A DNA stretch of 64,000 nucleotides from Proteles cristata cristata (GCA_017311185.1 JAESUZ010003089.1:1-64000); one strand, 5' to 3'. Counted from the first letter of the stretch, positions 37,631 through 49,843 are shown. Program-made: numbers and translations. Notes: generated by a model not told the origin, from the letters alone.

Positions 37631-40600
37631 ATGTCCCCTTCTGTGACGTGCCTACGGCTTTTGTCCTTCTAGGTTTTGAAACCAGTTGTCCGCCTTTTTC
37701 TTATTGATTTGCTAGAGACCTTTATGTATTATGGACATGAATCCTTTCCAGATATGCATTATGTAAATACCTTCTCTCACGCCATAGGCAGCCTTTTTGC
37801 TCCTTCAGGGTGCATTAACTTAACAAAGTTGAGTCTCTTCTTCATACTTCGTATGTTTTCATCTGCGTAAGAAATGTTAGCTCATCGTAAAGATGTGAAG
37901 ACAGACCCCTAAGGTATCTTCTAGAAGCTTCACTGCTTTCTCCTTCGCATGTATGTCTGTGATCCAGCTGAAGTGCTCTTTGTGCACAGGGTGGGTTACG
38001 GTAAAGGGCCTGAGATGCACGCAGCCTCCCGGCCCCTCTCAGCCACAGAAGAACGGGCCGTGGCCTGGGGCACTTTCTCACCAAGAGACGGAGCCTTCAC
38101 AGCTGTGCCGGGCTTGGCGCCTTGTACAACAACGTCCTTCGCTGTTTCAGACTCAGCGCATCCTCCGTTATTTGGCCAAAGCACCTGCATCACGTGGCAC
38201 CCGGCCAAGCCCACTGTGGCGGGGGGAGGGGAGGGGTGGAAGGGGGAGGCACACGTTCCCTCTGCCGCAGCACAAGAGGGGTGCGTGCAAGCCAATGACC
38301 CCGCATCAGCCACCGGGAAGGACCCACTGGCCACAGGGGACGTGCCCACCGGGGGGGCTGGTCTTGCTAGCTCTTCTCAATGTGAGCAGGACACCGCCCC
38401 ACCGGTGACAGGCTGCACTGGCTCCCTGGCGACTCCCACATGCAGACGCAGGGCCCGGGGTGTCCGGACTTGGACTGGTCATCTGCTCAACAGGCCCCTT
38501 TTCCCAGTTCAACTCCCGGCCAGTCCAGCACCAGGCCGAGTGGCCCCTCAAACTTCCTAGTTTTGCTGCTTCCTAGTTTTGATGCTAACGGCATCACTTT
38601 TTAAATTTCACTTTCAAGCTGTCTTTTGCCGGCGTGAGGTCTTCTTGTCTACTGGCCCTGTCACAACCACTTCCGAATTCTAAGTTTATCTGCAGATTCA
38701 ACCACCTTTGCCAGCAATACAGTCATGTGGTCTCTGAAGTGGTTTCCTCCTCCCCAGTTCTTCTCCCTTTCACTCATTTCCGTGCGTTGGTGCACTGGAC
38801 ACACCCTCCCGCGCAGCAGGGTGTAGAAGGCATAGAACTAGACACCACGCTTGTCCTCGGCCTCAGGAGAAAGACGTGAACAGCTCGCCAGCGTGATGCT
38901 CACTATGGGACTTTTGAAGACGCCCGTAGTCAGGTGGGAGGCATCCCTCTCTACCCGTCCGCCCGGAGTTTCACCCCCTGCCCTGAGTGGGTGTGAAGTG
39001 CTCTTCTCTACTGAGATGATCAAGGAGATTTTCTTCGTCCACTAACATGGCGGCTTCCGTGGGTTATTTCTGCCTGTAAACCAACCTTGCACTCCCAGAC
39101 TAAACCCACTTCATGACAACATACTGGCCTTTCACATATTGTCAGATTTCGGTCTATTCGTGATTCGGCTGGGGGTTTTTATCCCATGCTCACGAGAGAA
39201 TGTGTTACTTTCCGTTTTGTGATACGCTAGGAAGCACTGGAATCGGGGTTTGCTGGCCTCCTAAAGCAAGGTGGGATGTGTTCCCTCATTTGAGATTTAA
39301 GATACTGAAGAGTTTCTATAAACTGGTTAATATTTATTCCTCAAACATTTGGAAGAATTCACCAATAAAACCATCTAGGTCTACAGTTTTCTTGGTGTGG
39401 TTTTCACTATGGAAACTATTTAATTATTGATTTCATTTCTTTAATAAATACTGGACTTTTCAGACTCTCTCTGTCTTGATAACTCACATTTTTCTAAAGC
39501 AATTTATATTTTACCGAAGTTGTCAAATTTACTGGCATAAAGTTGTATCCTAATATCTTCATACTTCTGTCATTTCTAATTGGTAGAATCCATGCTATGG
39601 TCACTGTCATTCACGACACTAGTAATTTGTACTTTCTCTCTGTATTGTGATTAATCTTGTAGGATTTCCTTATTTTCACTAGTCCTTCTAAAAAGGCAAA
39701 TTTTAGCTTTGTTGAATTTGTCTATTATGTATCTATTTTACATTTCATTGATTCCTGTTTTTTCCTCTATATTTCCTTAGGATTCAGTTTGTTGGTGCTT
39801 TTTTAGCTTCTTGAGATGGAGACTCAGATCTGTGATTTTCACCTTCCTTCTTTCCTAATGGAAGAATTTAATGCTATGAGTTTCCCTCTGGGCACTGTCT
39901 TGGCAGCACCCACAGACTTTGAGTTGGTGCAATCTCATTTTTGTTCAAGATGGTTTCTGATTTCTGCTATGATTGCCTCTCTGAGTTATGGGTTCCTTCA
40001 AACTGTATTCTTTTAATTCTCAAACTTGGCAATTTCTTTTTTGTTATCCAATGTGAGTTTAATTGTGCCAGTTTGAAGGCATACTCAGGGTCATGTCAAC
40101 CCTCTGGAATCTGTTGAGACTGGATTCAGCATGCGCTGAGCACCTGCAGGGAATGCTCGCTCCCCTGTGGTCAGCTGACGTGATGTCCATTTGGTAGGAG
40201 TGAACTCATTAATCGTACTGGCTGAGTCTTCAAGATCCTCGCTGAAATTTTCTGTTTACTTCATCAGTCCTTTGGATAGGTGTGTTAAAATTTCCAACTA
40301 TGATTGTGGATTTACTATTTTTCCTTTTATCACTGTCAGTTCTGTCTTACGTGTTTTGAGGCTATGTTATCAGGCGCCTATACAGAACTACATCTCACAT
40401 CTGAATTTCTGTGTCGTCCCTGTGAAGCATGCTTCTGTCTGCACTGACACTTCACACGGACTTCGCTCACTGAGAAACTAGCACGTGGCACAAGTCTTCT
40501 TTGGTTTCACAGTTATCTTCAACCATCCTTTTACTTGTAACATTTGTCTGGATTAAAGGGTGTTGCTTACAAGCACTACACAGTTTTGTATTTTAACCAA

Positions 40601-40750
40601 GTCTGACAATCTGTACCTTTTCACCAAAGGAGTCAGGCCATTCTAATGTAGTCATAAATGAATTTAGTATCAATCTACCACCTTACAACTTGTGTCCTGC
40701 TTTCCTTCCTATTTTTTGATTTATTTTTCTTTTTGCTTTCTTTCTTTCTA

Positions 40751-40951
40751 AATTTTTATTTTGAGATCTCGAGAGAGAAAAAACATGAGGGAGGTACAGG
40801 CATAAAGAGAGAGAGAGACAGAATCCCAAGCAGACTCTGTGCTGTCAGTGCAGAGCCTGATGCAGGCCTTGAACTCAGGAACTGTTAAGATCATGACAGG
40901 AGTCAAAACCAAAAGAAGGACACTTAACCGACCGACCCACTCAGGCACCCC
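40751..40951 (-). mobile_element. CAN-SINE, antisense, diverged
   Basis: Plus strand runs from an A/T-rich tail through GAGAGAGAGAGACAGAATCC, CTCTGTGCTGTCAGTGCAGAG and ends ACCCACTCAGGCACCCC. This is the reverse complement of a tRNA-Lys SINE (head GGGGTGCCTGAGTGGGT). It is nested in the antisense L1. Confidence 0.92.
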
Positions 40952-41438
40952 TGTTTTCTTTTAAATTAATCATTTATTATTCCATATATTCCTCTCTATT
41001 ATAATTCATATTCTTGTGTTATCTTTTAGTGTCACCTGCCGAAGGCAACAGGCAGCCACCTTAGGGCAGGGTTCCCGTCACTTCTCGAAGGACCAGACAC
41101 GGCACACACACTCCCACACGGCCGCTCCTTCCCCTGTGCTGCTGCCAGCCAGGCGCTTCCACCTGCCCCACGTCGAGGCTCCATGGCTGCAGACCATGAT
41201 TCAAAAGCAGCTGTAAGTCACAGCGCGTTGTCTGGGACCACTGTCCTCTGCTGTCAGAGTTCTGTCGATGATAAATTCCCGCAGTTTGTGTTTCGCTAAA
41301 AATCTTTTAATCAACCTTCATTTCTGAAAACTACTTTCACCAGATGCAAAATTTCATGTGGGCCACTACTTTCTCCCCGCTGTCTCTGGCTTCTACTGAT
41401 TCGCCTCAGAAGCCAGGTGTGAGTCTTGGCGCTCCTTT

Positions 41439-41676
41439 ATTTTTTTAATATTTATTTTTTTATTATTTTTTTAAATGTTTTATTTATTTCTGAGAGAGAG
41501 AGAGACAGCGCGAGCAGGGGAGGGTCAGAGAGAGAGGGAGTCACAGACTGAAACAGGCTCCAGGCTCTGAGCTGGCAGTCAGCACAGAGCCCGACGCGGG
41601 GCCCGAACCCACGACCCGCAAGATCATCACCTGAGCCTCAGTCGGACACTGAACCACCTGAGCCCCCGGGCGCCCC
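41439..41676 (-). mobile_element. CAN-SINE, antisense, near full length
   Basis: Begins with a T-rich tail, then GAGAGAGAGAGACAGCGCGA, CAGCACAGAGCCCGACGCGGG, the AACCCACGACCCGCAAGATCA block (tRNA B-box region reversed) and ends CCCCCGGGCGCCCC. Less diverged than the copy at 40751-40951. Nested in the antisense L1. Confidence 0.95.
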
Positions 41677-42077
41677 AACTTGTTGCTTCTTTAAAAATAA
41701 CATGACTTCTTCCCTCAGGCTTTAATCCCCTGTTAGAATTTTATTTTTGTTTTAAGTTTTCAAAATCTTATTATGATACGAGTAAGGGTGCTTTTTAAGG
41801 AACAGGATAAATTTATCCTGTTCGTGATAGAGGCTCTTCACCCCGTAGCTTGAGATATTCGCACAGTTTTGGAGAATTCTCAGCCACCGCACCTCAAACA
41901 CGGTTTCTGTCCTCTCTGCCCTGTTCGCACAGGACTCACTTTCTGTCCTCTCCCCTCCCGGGGAGCTGGTGGGACACAGCCCCTCCCGCAGGGCAAGCAC
42001 ACGGCCGGCCCTCAGTCCTCCGTCTCGGCCCGAGCCAGAGGATGTACACGCCAGCTTTCTAAAAGATTCTTAGCCAA

Positions 42078-42428
42078 TGAGAAACAATGAAATCTGGCCA
42101 TGTGTAGCAACATGGATGGACCTTGAGGGTGTTATGCTGAGCAAAATAAGTCAGGCAGAGAAGGACAAATATCATATGTGTGCACGTATAGGAGGATTAG
42201 GAGGAACTTAACAGAGGACCAAGGGGGAGAAGAAGGGCGGAAATGGTGGGGGAAAGGGAGAGAGGCAAACCATGAGAGACTCTTGAATGCTGACAAAAAC
42301 TGAGGACTGTGGATGTGGGGGGAGGGGGGATGGGCATGGAGGAGGACACTTGTGGGGATGAGCACTGGGTGTTATGTGGAAACTAATTTGACAATAAACT
42401 ATTTGTAAAAAAAAAAAAAAAAAAAAAA
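42078..42428 (+). mobile_element. 5'-truncated LINE-1 3' end with poly(A) and target-site duplication
   Basis: Carries the carnivore L1 end block TGAAATCTGGCCATGTGTAG, CAACATGGATGGACCTTGAG, GTTATGCTGAGCAAAATAAG, a G-rich polypurine 3' UTR stretch, GACAATAAACTATTTG and about 20 A residues. It is bounded by direct repeats GATTCTTAGCCAA at 42065-42077 and 42429-42441, the target-site duplication. Inserted in the TSNARE1 intron, opposite to the gene. Confidence 0.97.
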
Positions 42429-42569
42429 GATTCTTAGCCAAGTCAGGAGCCCCCCCCGCCCCGGGGTGGGGCCTCTGCCCTCGGTGCCCCCTGCGCCTCC
42501 CTGAGCACAGAGGGCAGTGGACTGTGCCGTCACCTAGCGCCCCCGGCCCGGCGGTCCCTCAGCACGCAC

Positions 42570-42629
42570 CTGCTGTTTGGCACCCCTCTGCACCGTGGGA
42601 AGCAGAACTCTGGACTTTTCCGCAATTTT
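42570..42629 (-). CDS. TSNARE1: TSNARE1 internal coding exon, linker after helix three
   Basis: A 60-nt exon (20 codons), phase 0 at both ends, with acceptor ttcttcaacag and donor CAG|gtgcgt. It encodes KIAEKSRVLLPTVQRGAKQQ, matching the conserved KIAEKSR-x-LLP segment of TSNARE1 that links the N-terminal helices to the SNARE half. In syntaxins this region follows the third helix and contains the EK-rich end of the helix. The exon lies 412 bp downstream of the preceding exon and roughly 130 bp from the tail of a sense-strand L1 insertion ending at 42428. Confidence 0.93.
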
Positions 42630-43040
42630 CTGTTGAAGAACAGAGGAGACAGGAGGGACAGGGCGGTGGGGAGGAGAGAAGACGGGCGGCTGCACGCCCA
42701 GCACCGGACAGGGACCGACGGCGCCGCACAGCTTCGGCTCCGGGACCGGATGCAGATGTCCGGGGTCTCGGGAAAGTCGAGTGCTCAGCTGGGCGCCCGG
42801 CCAGGCTCTGCTGACACCCCGGGGGGCACCCCCGCCCACACACCTGAGCTCGGGGTCTCCGTGTCCTTCCGTCAGGACGAACGATGCCCGCTCTTCCCAC
42901 CCCCGAGCCGAGGGTCGGGACCACCCCTCTGCTCCAGGATCAGGACCACCCAGGCCACCCTGGGGACAGGCCCGCCAGAGCGGGTGCTCGGGGGACCAAG
43001 GCCCACCCCACCCGGCCTGCCGCCTCTGCCGGTGCCTCAC

Positions 43041-43115
43041 CTGCTGCGCGGCGCCGTAGCGCTTAAGGCCGTCTGACAGCTGAGTCCTGAGCCGCTCCAG
43101 CTGGAGGCGCTCCTG
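43041..43115 (-). CDS. TSNARE1: TSNARE1 internal coding exon, third N-terminal helix
   Basis: A 75-nt exon, exactly 25 codons, phase 0 at both ends. The acceptor is ctgtctctgcag and the donor is CAG|gtgagg. It encodes QERLQLERLRTQLSDGLKRY then GAAQQ, a heptad-like helix matching the TSNARE1 segment with the conserved QERLQL and LRTQLSD motifs. In syntaxin-7/12 the equivalent helix closes the N-terminal three-helix bundle that regulates SNARE assembly. A short GC-rich minisatellite begins about 80 bp upstream of the acceptor in the intron (43195-43370), close enough that changes in its length could affect recognition of this exon. That last point is inference. Confidence 0.92.
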
Positions 43116-43194
43116 CTGCAGAGACAGCGTGGCCTCAACGGGCAGCCGCCACACACCCGCCAGCCGCCTCCAGCTCCTCACACCCCCCCCATCC

Positions 43195-43370
43195 CCTAGG
43201 GCGCCACTGCACTAGGCCCCCCACCGACCCCCAGGGCGCCACCACACCAGCCCCCCCACCGAACCCCAGGGCGCCACCACCAGCCCCCCACCGACCCCAG
43301 GGCGCCACCACACCAGCCCCCACCCCAACCCCCAGGGCGCCACCGCGCCAGCCCCCACCCAGCCCCACAT
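43195..43370 (+). repeat. Five-unit GC-rich minisatellite, unit about 35 bp
   Basis: CCCAGGGCGCCACCACACC followed by AGCCCCCACCGAC is repeated about five times with 1-3 base changes and small length differences. Lies about 80 bp upstream of the 43041-43115 TSNARE1 exon in transcription order. The minus strand reads GGWGAPWG/GVGAGVVAPW-like artefactual peptides. Confidence 0.95.
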
Positions 43371-45525
43371 GCCAGCAGCCCTCTGCCCTTGGAGTGGGGC
43401 TCTTCCCGTCCACATGGCCCCCCGCTGTCTCCTCATGCCGTCAAACACCAGTGTAGGCTCCAGAGGTCAGCCTGTGCCCCTGCAGACACCCCCCGCCGGG
43501 CCCCACACTCCCACCCTCAGCACGGGCCGCAGAGCCAGGCGCTACGCTAACACGATATGCATGTCTGGTCCCCACAACTCGCCACCTGAGAGTCCAAGTT
43601 CCACGTGGCCTGTTCAAGGCCACACGGGTGCTGGAGCCAGGCCACTGACCCCAGAGTCCTGAGCCCAATCACACACAAGGCTGCAGCTGACACCTCACTG
43701 TCAGACCGTGCCTCTCACCACCGAGCTTGGCACCGCACACAGCCTCACCCCTCCACCAGAACGGGACTTGGTGTCCTGTGCGCCTGCTGCCCAGAACGAT
43801 GGCTGGCAGAAAACTGGCTCTCAAGATGCGCTCCAGAGCGGGGGACACACAAGTAAGCCCTGGAAGCTGGCACTGCCTGCGGGGTCTGTGTGAGCCCCAC
43901 GGGCCCTAGGAGCCCCGACCCTCCCTTCTCCCCGCATCACACAGCACAAAGTGACACCAGTGCCCCATGACCTTGCACCAGGATGGGACAGTGACAAAAA
44001 GTCCTGGCCCCTCCTGCACCTCTCGTCATGTCCCAAGGGGTCCCATCTGTACCTCCAACCTGCACTTGGCCCCTGGGCCTGGTGCCCACCCCTCCCCCGC
44101 GCCACCACGCGAGCCACAAAGGACCCACTGCAGCTGCACGGCCAGGCCGTTCACTCACTGACACCAGCTCTCCACCGGGCACCTCTCAGAGACCCCAGCA
44201 GGCGCGGGTCTGCCGGGCCCGAGTGTCCGGCTGAGGCTCTTGTGAGGGACCCACACGTGTGCCTCAGGACGGAGCTAAGAGCCTGGGGACCGTTCAGTGC
44301 TTCTGTGTGAACCCCTCCGCTCCCCGGTCCGCCAGGGCCAGCATCAGCCCAGCGTGACGGCACAGCCTTTCTCTGATGGCGCAGAGGCCACTGCGGCCCC
44401 GCCGGCCAGGCTGTCTACCAGGCAACCGCGAGCGCCTCAAAGGGGACCTCACTTGCGTCCTTCTCCCAGGGGCAGAGTAGGTGTTCATGCGTGCCATGTT
44501 CTTAGGTGGGGGGAGGGAGGAAAGAAGGACACGTTAGGCTAAGAGCGACCTCTCTGACCCCCAAGGAACTCAAGCTCCGATCCCCGGCCCCCAGGGCGCA
44601 CACCGGTGACACGGACTCTGGCCCCAGGAAGCCCAGAGCTGCAATCTAGCCGAGGCTCCTCCCTGTGTCCGGGATGCTCTGGGCAGGACCCTCTCTGAGC
44701 CTCAGCGTCCTTCCCCGTAAACGGGGGTGGGAACAGCAATGCACGGACGGCAGGAGCACCCAATGAGGACACGCTGCGCAGAGCCACGCACAGGAGATCC
44801 CGGAAACGTGCTCCTGGACGAACGAGGCAACACGGAGCCCACGGAGCCCACAAGCAAAGAGCCACGCCACGGGTGAGGAGGCCACGCACATGCGCCAACA
44901 CCACAAAAGCACCATGGACACAGTGCTGGACCACAGGGCTCCTCCCACGGAGAGCCACAGCCACGGCCCCGACTCTAGGCTGGGCACCCACGTGCACGCG
45001 GCACACTGTGTCCGCACCTTCCTGGACAGTGGACTCCCGCTTCTGGGTCGCTTCCTTAGGGGAATTTCAGCTTTCAAAGCACAACTCGGCCTGTGAGCCA
45101 GGCTACATTTTGCTACAATGTAACTGAACTTTATTAAGTAGAGCCACGCACACGTGACCTCTACGGCTTGTGTGGCCAGCCGGTTTCAGAGCGTCTCCCT
45201 GTTTCCCCCAGGGAGCTCCTCAGCCTGCAGGCCGGCCCAGCTCCCCTCCCAGCCACGTACCCCCCACCCCTGCTGGCTGTGCAGGTCTGTGGCTTGCGGA
45301 CCCTTCGTGAGAGCGGGGCCACACGGCACGTGGCTTGTGCACCGGCCTCCGTCACCGAGCGGGCCTCAGGCAGCGCACTGGCTTCTCGGTGCACCTTCCC
45401 CTGCAGCGCCCCCAGGAAGCCGCGCCTGAGGCAGCGTGAGGGGCCCTGGCACCACGTGACGAGTGGGTACGTCCTGGCCCCAGCTCAGGCCGCCCCGCCC
45501 CCCCACGGCCCCCAGGGCCACATAC
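43371..45525 (-). other. TSNARE1 intron with MIR-like block
   Basis: GC-rich intron. A MIR-like block (CTGAGCCTCAGCGTCCTTCC, AACGGGGGTGGGAAC) lies at about 44665-44800, in sense orientation on the plus strand. No further exon is seen. Confidence 0.5.
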
Positions 45526-45616
45526 CCAGGAGCAGCCCTGACGGAGCTCCGCCATCTGCTTCACGGCGCAGGCACTGGCCTCGATGCTCCGGTTGGTCTC
45601 CTGCTGCACTACGTGC
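45526..45616 (-). CDS. TSNARE1: TSNARE1 internal coding exon, second N-terminal helix
   Basis: A 91-nt exon with acceptor tgcctcag|G and donor TGG|gtatgt. It enters in phase 2 (the G completes Leu) and leaves in phase 0. It encodes HVVQQETNRSIEASACAVKQ followed by MAELRQGCSW. The QQETN and VKQMAEL strings are diagnostic of TSNARE1 and align with the second helix of the syntaxin N-terminal bundle. The C-terminal end (GCSW) differs from what is remembered for the human protein, which has a few extra residues before the next conserved block, so an alternative donor cannot be excluded. The acceptor and the conserved core are secure. Confidence 0.9.
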
Positions 45617-47175
45617 CTGAGGCAGGGCAGGGTGGGGGCGGGAGATGGGGGGGCAGGGGCAGCAGACGGAGGCAGAGACGACAGGAAGTGGAGGCAGAAG
45701 CAGGGGGAGGGGAGGGCAGGAGACACGCGCGGTGAGTGTGGGGAGCGAGCAAACAGGAGGGAGAAGCCCAGGAGGAAAGAGCCAGAGGCACAAGAGGCAG
45801 CAGCCGTGGGAGGGACGAGGATTGGAGCCCAGAGAGGGACGGACACACCGCAGATGGAGAAGGGGCAGAGAAGTAGGGCGGAGACAGAGGTGAGGAAGGG
45901 GAGAGAATGACAGGCGTGAGGCCTGGATCGGGGTGGACCCCCTCCGCGCACGGCGGCCCCACACTCGCAAGCGAGGAGGCCGCGCCACGAACCCCCAGGG
46001 GAAATGCCCGCCAGGGGATCCCAGTGGGGAAGCTGGGTGAGCGGGGTGGCTCCGTGCAAGCCCTGCCCGGGGCCTCTGCGGCCACACGCAGGCCGAGGAA
46101 AGGACCCTGGCCCGGCTCTTGGCCTAACACACGGCAGGGAAGAGCCCTCCTGCCCCTCCAAGCTGCAGCCTGACGCCCCTGTGCTCCCCGCAGGACCCCC
46201 GCGTGGCCGAGGTGGGGGTGCGGGCACCGTTTGACGAGGTGGACGCCTGGCAGACGTGGGCCTGGGCCCCCGACACCTGCCCGTGGGCCATACGGAGCAC
46301 GCAGCAGAGGGGGCGGTCACCCAGGCGGGAAGGTGGGGGGGCAGTGGGATGGGAAGGAGACCCCGGGTGGCCTGGGCGGGGGCCGTGTGAGCGCCCCTGC
46401 AGCCGAGGAATGCGGTTCTTCCCGCTCAGGGCTCGCTCGCGCCGCCGCCTGCGCCACTGAACCCTCCGTTCACCTTGCCACGCCTCCTCCCGTGGCCCCC
46501 ACGCCCCCCCACCCCCGCACCCTCCCAGCCGGGGGCCGTCCTGCGCAGGGGCCCTGCCGGCTCCGCGTCCCTCTGACCTCCTTGTGTCTGGGCCTCCACA
46601 CCTCCCAAGCCCAGAGCTCCCCGACGTAGCCACGTGCGTGCCTGCAGAAGCGCAGTCCCCACCTGTGTACCCCAGTCCCACGGTCCCGGTTCTCAACACG
46701 CCGGGCAGACGCCTGCCTCACTGCCACCTCCACAGACACCCGGACGGAGGACACTGGGGACGGGGGGTGGGAGGCACTGGGACAAGGGCCTCCACCAACT
46801 GGGAGGGGCAGGCACGCCCCGTCCCCCACTCACCCCTGCCCCCACCGTTCTCCCCACTTCTGCCCTGAGGCCACCAAACTCCTGGCAGGGACCGAGTCAC
46901 AGAGCACTCTCACTCTGCGCGGCCTCTAGCGAGAACACAGCAGCAGTGTGAGGAGTCGGCCCAGTTCCTGCGCTGGGGGCGGCGGGCTGTCCACCCCAGA
47001 GCAGTGGCCACAGGTGCAGACCACGGCGAGCGAGGCCTCCCTGCCCAACCCGACCCCCCACCAGGCGCCACGCCACCCTGAGGCCATCTGTGAACGGCGG
47101 GACAGCAGCCCACACACCTGAGAAGGGACTGGGAGCTCCAAGGAGCCAGCCGGCCAGTCCCAAGGGAAGTAGAAA
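45617..47175 (-). other. TSNARE1 intron, no repeat recognised
   Basis: GC-rich. A G/A-rich stretch follows the exon acceptor (45620-45900). The minus-strand open frame of 322 codons (45352-46320) runs through the 45526-45616 exon and is simply intron without stops. Confidence 0.45.
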
Positions 47176-47904
47176 GAGAAACACTACAGAAACCATACAG
47201 CTCAGTGACTAACAAAACACAGCAGACCAGTAACAGAAACAATCAATAGAATCAAAAGAGATTCTCTGAAAGTATCAAAAAACTGCACAGCTCTTGACAT
47301 ACTGTGTCAACTACACTAAATAAAATAAATTACACAACTCCGTCCAGACAAGTTAAGGAAAACACAAATTACCAAAATCAAGAATGAGAGACAGACCAGG
47401 ACTCCAGGTGCGACGTGGAAAACCTTATTAGGAGATATTATGAAACTATTATAATACTATGTTGATTTCATAACTACGACAAAACACAAAAACATCTCAA
47501 AAGGCAGGAATCCTCAAAACTGACTCAAAAAGAAAGGGAGACCTACATAGGTCTGTGTCTATGGGTCGCAGGACTTAAACCTGTTCCTATTAACAGTCCC
47601 ACAAACACCAGGACAGACGGCCTCCCCTCACGTGCTCAGGGCAGAGGCTGCACCAACACCACATGCTCCCCGCGTAAGACGGACCACTCGGCTCTCCCCA
47701 GGCCAGCACGAGGCCCACGCCAGGGCCAAAGCGGAGGCTCTGGGAGACGAGACACCGCACATGACTCAGAAACACGGGAGCAGAAGCCCTGAGCAGAACA
47801 TCAGAGCCGCTGACCCAGCAGCACGTGAGAGGGATGAGACTTCACCACCAAGAGCTCGTCCAAGGAGCGCGAGGCTGGCCCACCATTCAAAGAGCAATTC
47901 ACGC

Positions 47905-48146
47905 GGGGCACCTGGGGGCTCGGTCAGTTATGCATCCGACTTCGGCTCAGGTCCTGATCTCACGGTTCATGGGTTCAAGTCCCGCGTCGGGCTCTGCGCT
48001 GACAGCTCAGAGCCTGGAGCCTGTTTCAGATTCTGTGTCTCCCTCTCTCTCTGCCCCTCCCTGACTTGTGCACGCACACGCACGTGCTCACGCGCTCTCT
48101 CTCTTTCTCCCTCTCAAAAATAAACATCAAAAAAATGTTTTAAAAA
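47905..48146 (+). mobile_element. CAN-SINE, sense, near full length
   Basis: Starts GGGGCACCTGGGGGCTCGGT, with tRNA-like B box (GGTTCATGGGTTCAAGTCCC), then CGCTGACAGCTCAGAGCCTG, a CT-rich tract, CTCAAAAATAAACATC and an A-rich tail. An imperfect direct repeat AGCAATT (47892 and 48145) may be its target-site duplication. Confidence 0.95.
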
Positions 48147-49602
48147 GCAATTAATGAAATTCTCATTTGTGACACAGGATAAATTTTAAAAGGAGAAAAC
48201 CATCTCAATACGTTGTACAGAAAAAGTAGTGGTCAAAGTTCAACACCTATTCATTATGAAAACTCTGAGAAAACTAGCAAAAAAGAAGGGAGCTTGTTCA
48301 ATCGGATAAAGAGAATCTGACAAAATCCCAGGACACAAGGAGAGACATAGTCAGGGGTATTTCTGTGTACGTCTAGCCAACAGCTGGAAAGTGAAATTTA
48401 AACAGTAATAATTTGTGTAAAGCATAAAAAATATGAAATTGCTGGCAAACTGGACAAAACACAGGCAAGACCTGTACACTAACCTGCAAGGAACAGCTAA
48501 AACGGGAGAATATAGGAATGAAGGAAAGTCCGACCACACTCACGGCTGGGAAACTCAGGATTGTAAAGGCGGCGATTCTCCTTGCATTGGTCTACAGATT
48601 CAATGTAATCTTAATTAAAATTAGAGCAGGACTGAAAAATCACAGAAACTGACAGGCCGCTGAAACATTTACATTGAAATGCCAAGGACCGGAAGTACCC
48701 GAAACAATCTGAAGCACAGATAAGCGAAGCTGTGGGCGCCCACAGCTGGCATTGGAACTTCCTGTGAAGCTTCCATGAGGAAGACAGCAAGGTGCCGTCG
48801 AAAAGACAGACATCCAGATGCAACAGAATAACCCAAAACGCAGCCATACAGAGCCCAGTAACTTTGAAAATGGTGCAAAAGTATTCAGCAGGGAAAGGAT
48901 AATCCTTCCAACAAATGGTGCTGGAACTGGATAATCATTAAAAACAAATTAGCCACGACCCCTAGCCCATGCTGCACCCCAGGGGCTTAACCTCAGGGGC
49001 TCACTGGCCGGGAAGCACAGCAGGCATCCCAGAAGCCCCAGGCGCCCCCCAGCCTGAGGGACCCAGACAAGTGTGTGGAGGAAGGGGAGCTGCCTGGTGG
49101 GGGGTAGGGTCAGGGGACCGGGCGGGGGGGGGCGCATCGCACACAAAGGGTGGCCAAGGTAGGCAAGGAGCAGGGGAAGAAGGGCCTGGAGGCTCAGGCC
49201 CAGTAGCTAATCTGGAAAAGCATGGAGGGGAGGAGACATGTTTGTGCAGGACGCCCGGGGTGGCAAAGGCAAGGGCGCCCACAGCCACCGGCCGGGTCTC
49301 TGCAGCGGACAGTGGGCCACAGGAGCCCCACGGACGTGTGCACCCCCTACATGGACAGAAGCAGGTTGGAATGAGAAGCCAGCAAAGGAGAGGGATGCAT
49401 GACCCGCACCTGGGAAGGGAAAAGCCCAGGAAAGCAAGGGCTGCACAGGGTGGAAGAAGCTTCTAGAAGAAGGGAGTATCTCAACCACAGAAAGACAAAA
49501 AACCCAACTCAAAAATGGAAAGAGTCTGAAAGGACATGTCTTCAAAGGTCAATAAACCTGTGAAAAGATGCTCCACATGCTTAGTTATCAAGAAATACAA
49601 AT

Positions 49603-49843
49603 AGGGACGCCTGGGGAGCTCAGTCGGTTAAATGTCTGACTTTGGGTCAGGTCATGATCTCACGGTTCGAGGGTTTGAGCCCCGCGTCAGGCTCTGTGCT
49701 GACAGCTCAGGGCTTAGAACCTGCTTCGGCTTCTGTGTGTGTGTGTGTGTGTGTCTCTCTCTCTCTGACCCTCCCCTGCTCACGGTGTCTCTCTCTCTCT
49801 TAAATAAAAAACATTAAAAAAGAAAAAAAGAAAAAAAAAAGAA
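49603..49843 (+). mobile_element. CAN-SINE, sense, with 12-bp target-site duplication
   Basis: Starts AGGGACGCCTGGGGAGCTCA and carries the GGTTCGAGGGTTTGAGCCCC B-box region. A (GT)n run of about ten units and a CTCTCTCT tract precede TTAAATAAAAAACATT and an impure A tail. Direct repeats AGAAATACAAAT at 49591-49602 and 49844-49855 mark the insertion. Confidence 0.97.

Larger units (their letters stand above)
37635..41775 (-). mobile_element. Large antisense LINE-1 relic with nested SINEs
   Basis: AT-rich plus strand reads as reverse-complement L1 ORF2 in the correct order. Near 37690 is the TTGATTTGCTAGAGACCTTT and TTTCCAGATATGCATTA block close to the ORF2 end. Near 39350 is GAATTCACCAATAAAACCATC. 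Near 39700 is TTTAGCTTTGTTGAATTTGTC. Near 41290 is a block with CTTCATTTCTGAAAACTAC. All are mutated with many stops. Two SINEs are inserted at 40751-40951 and 41439-41676. Confidence 0.8.
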
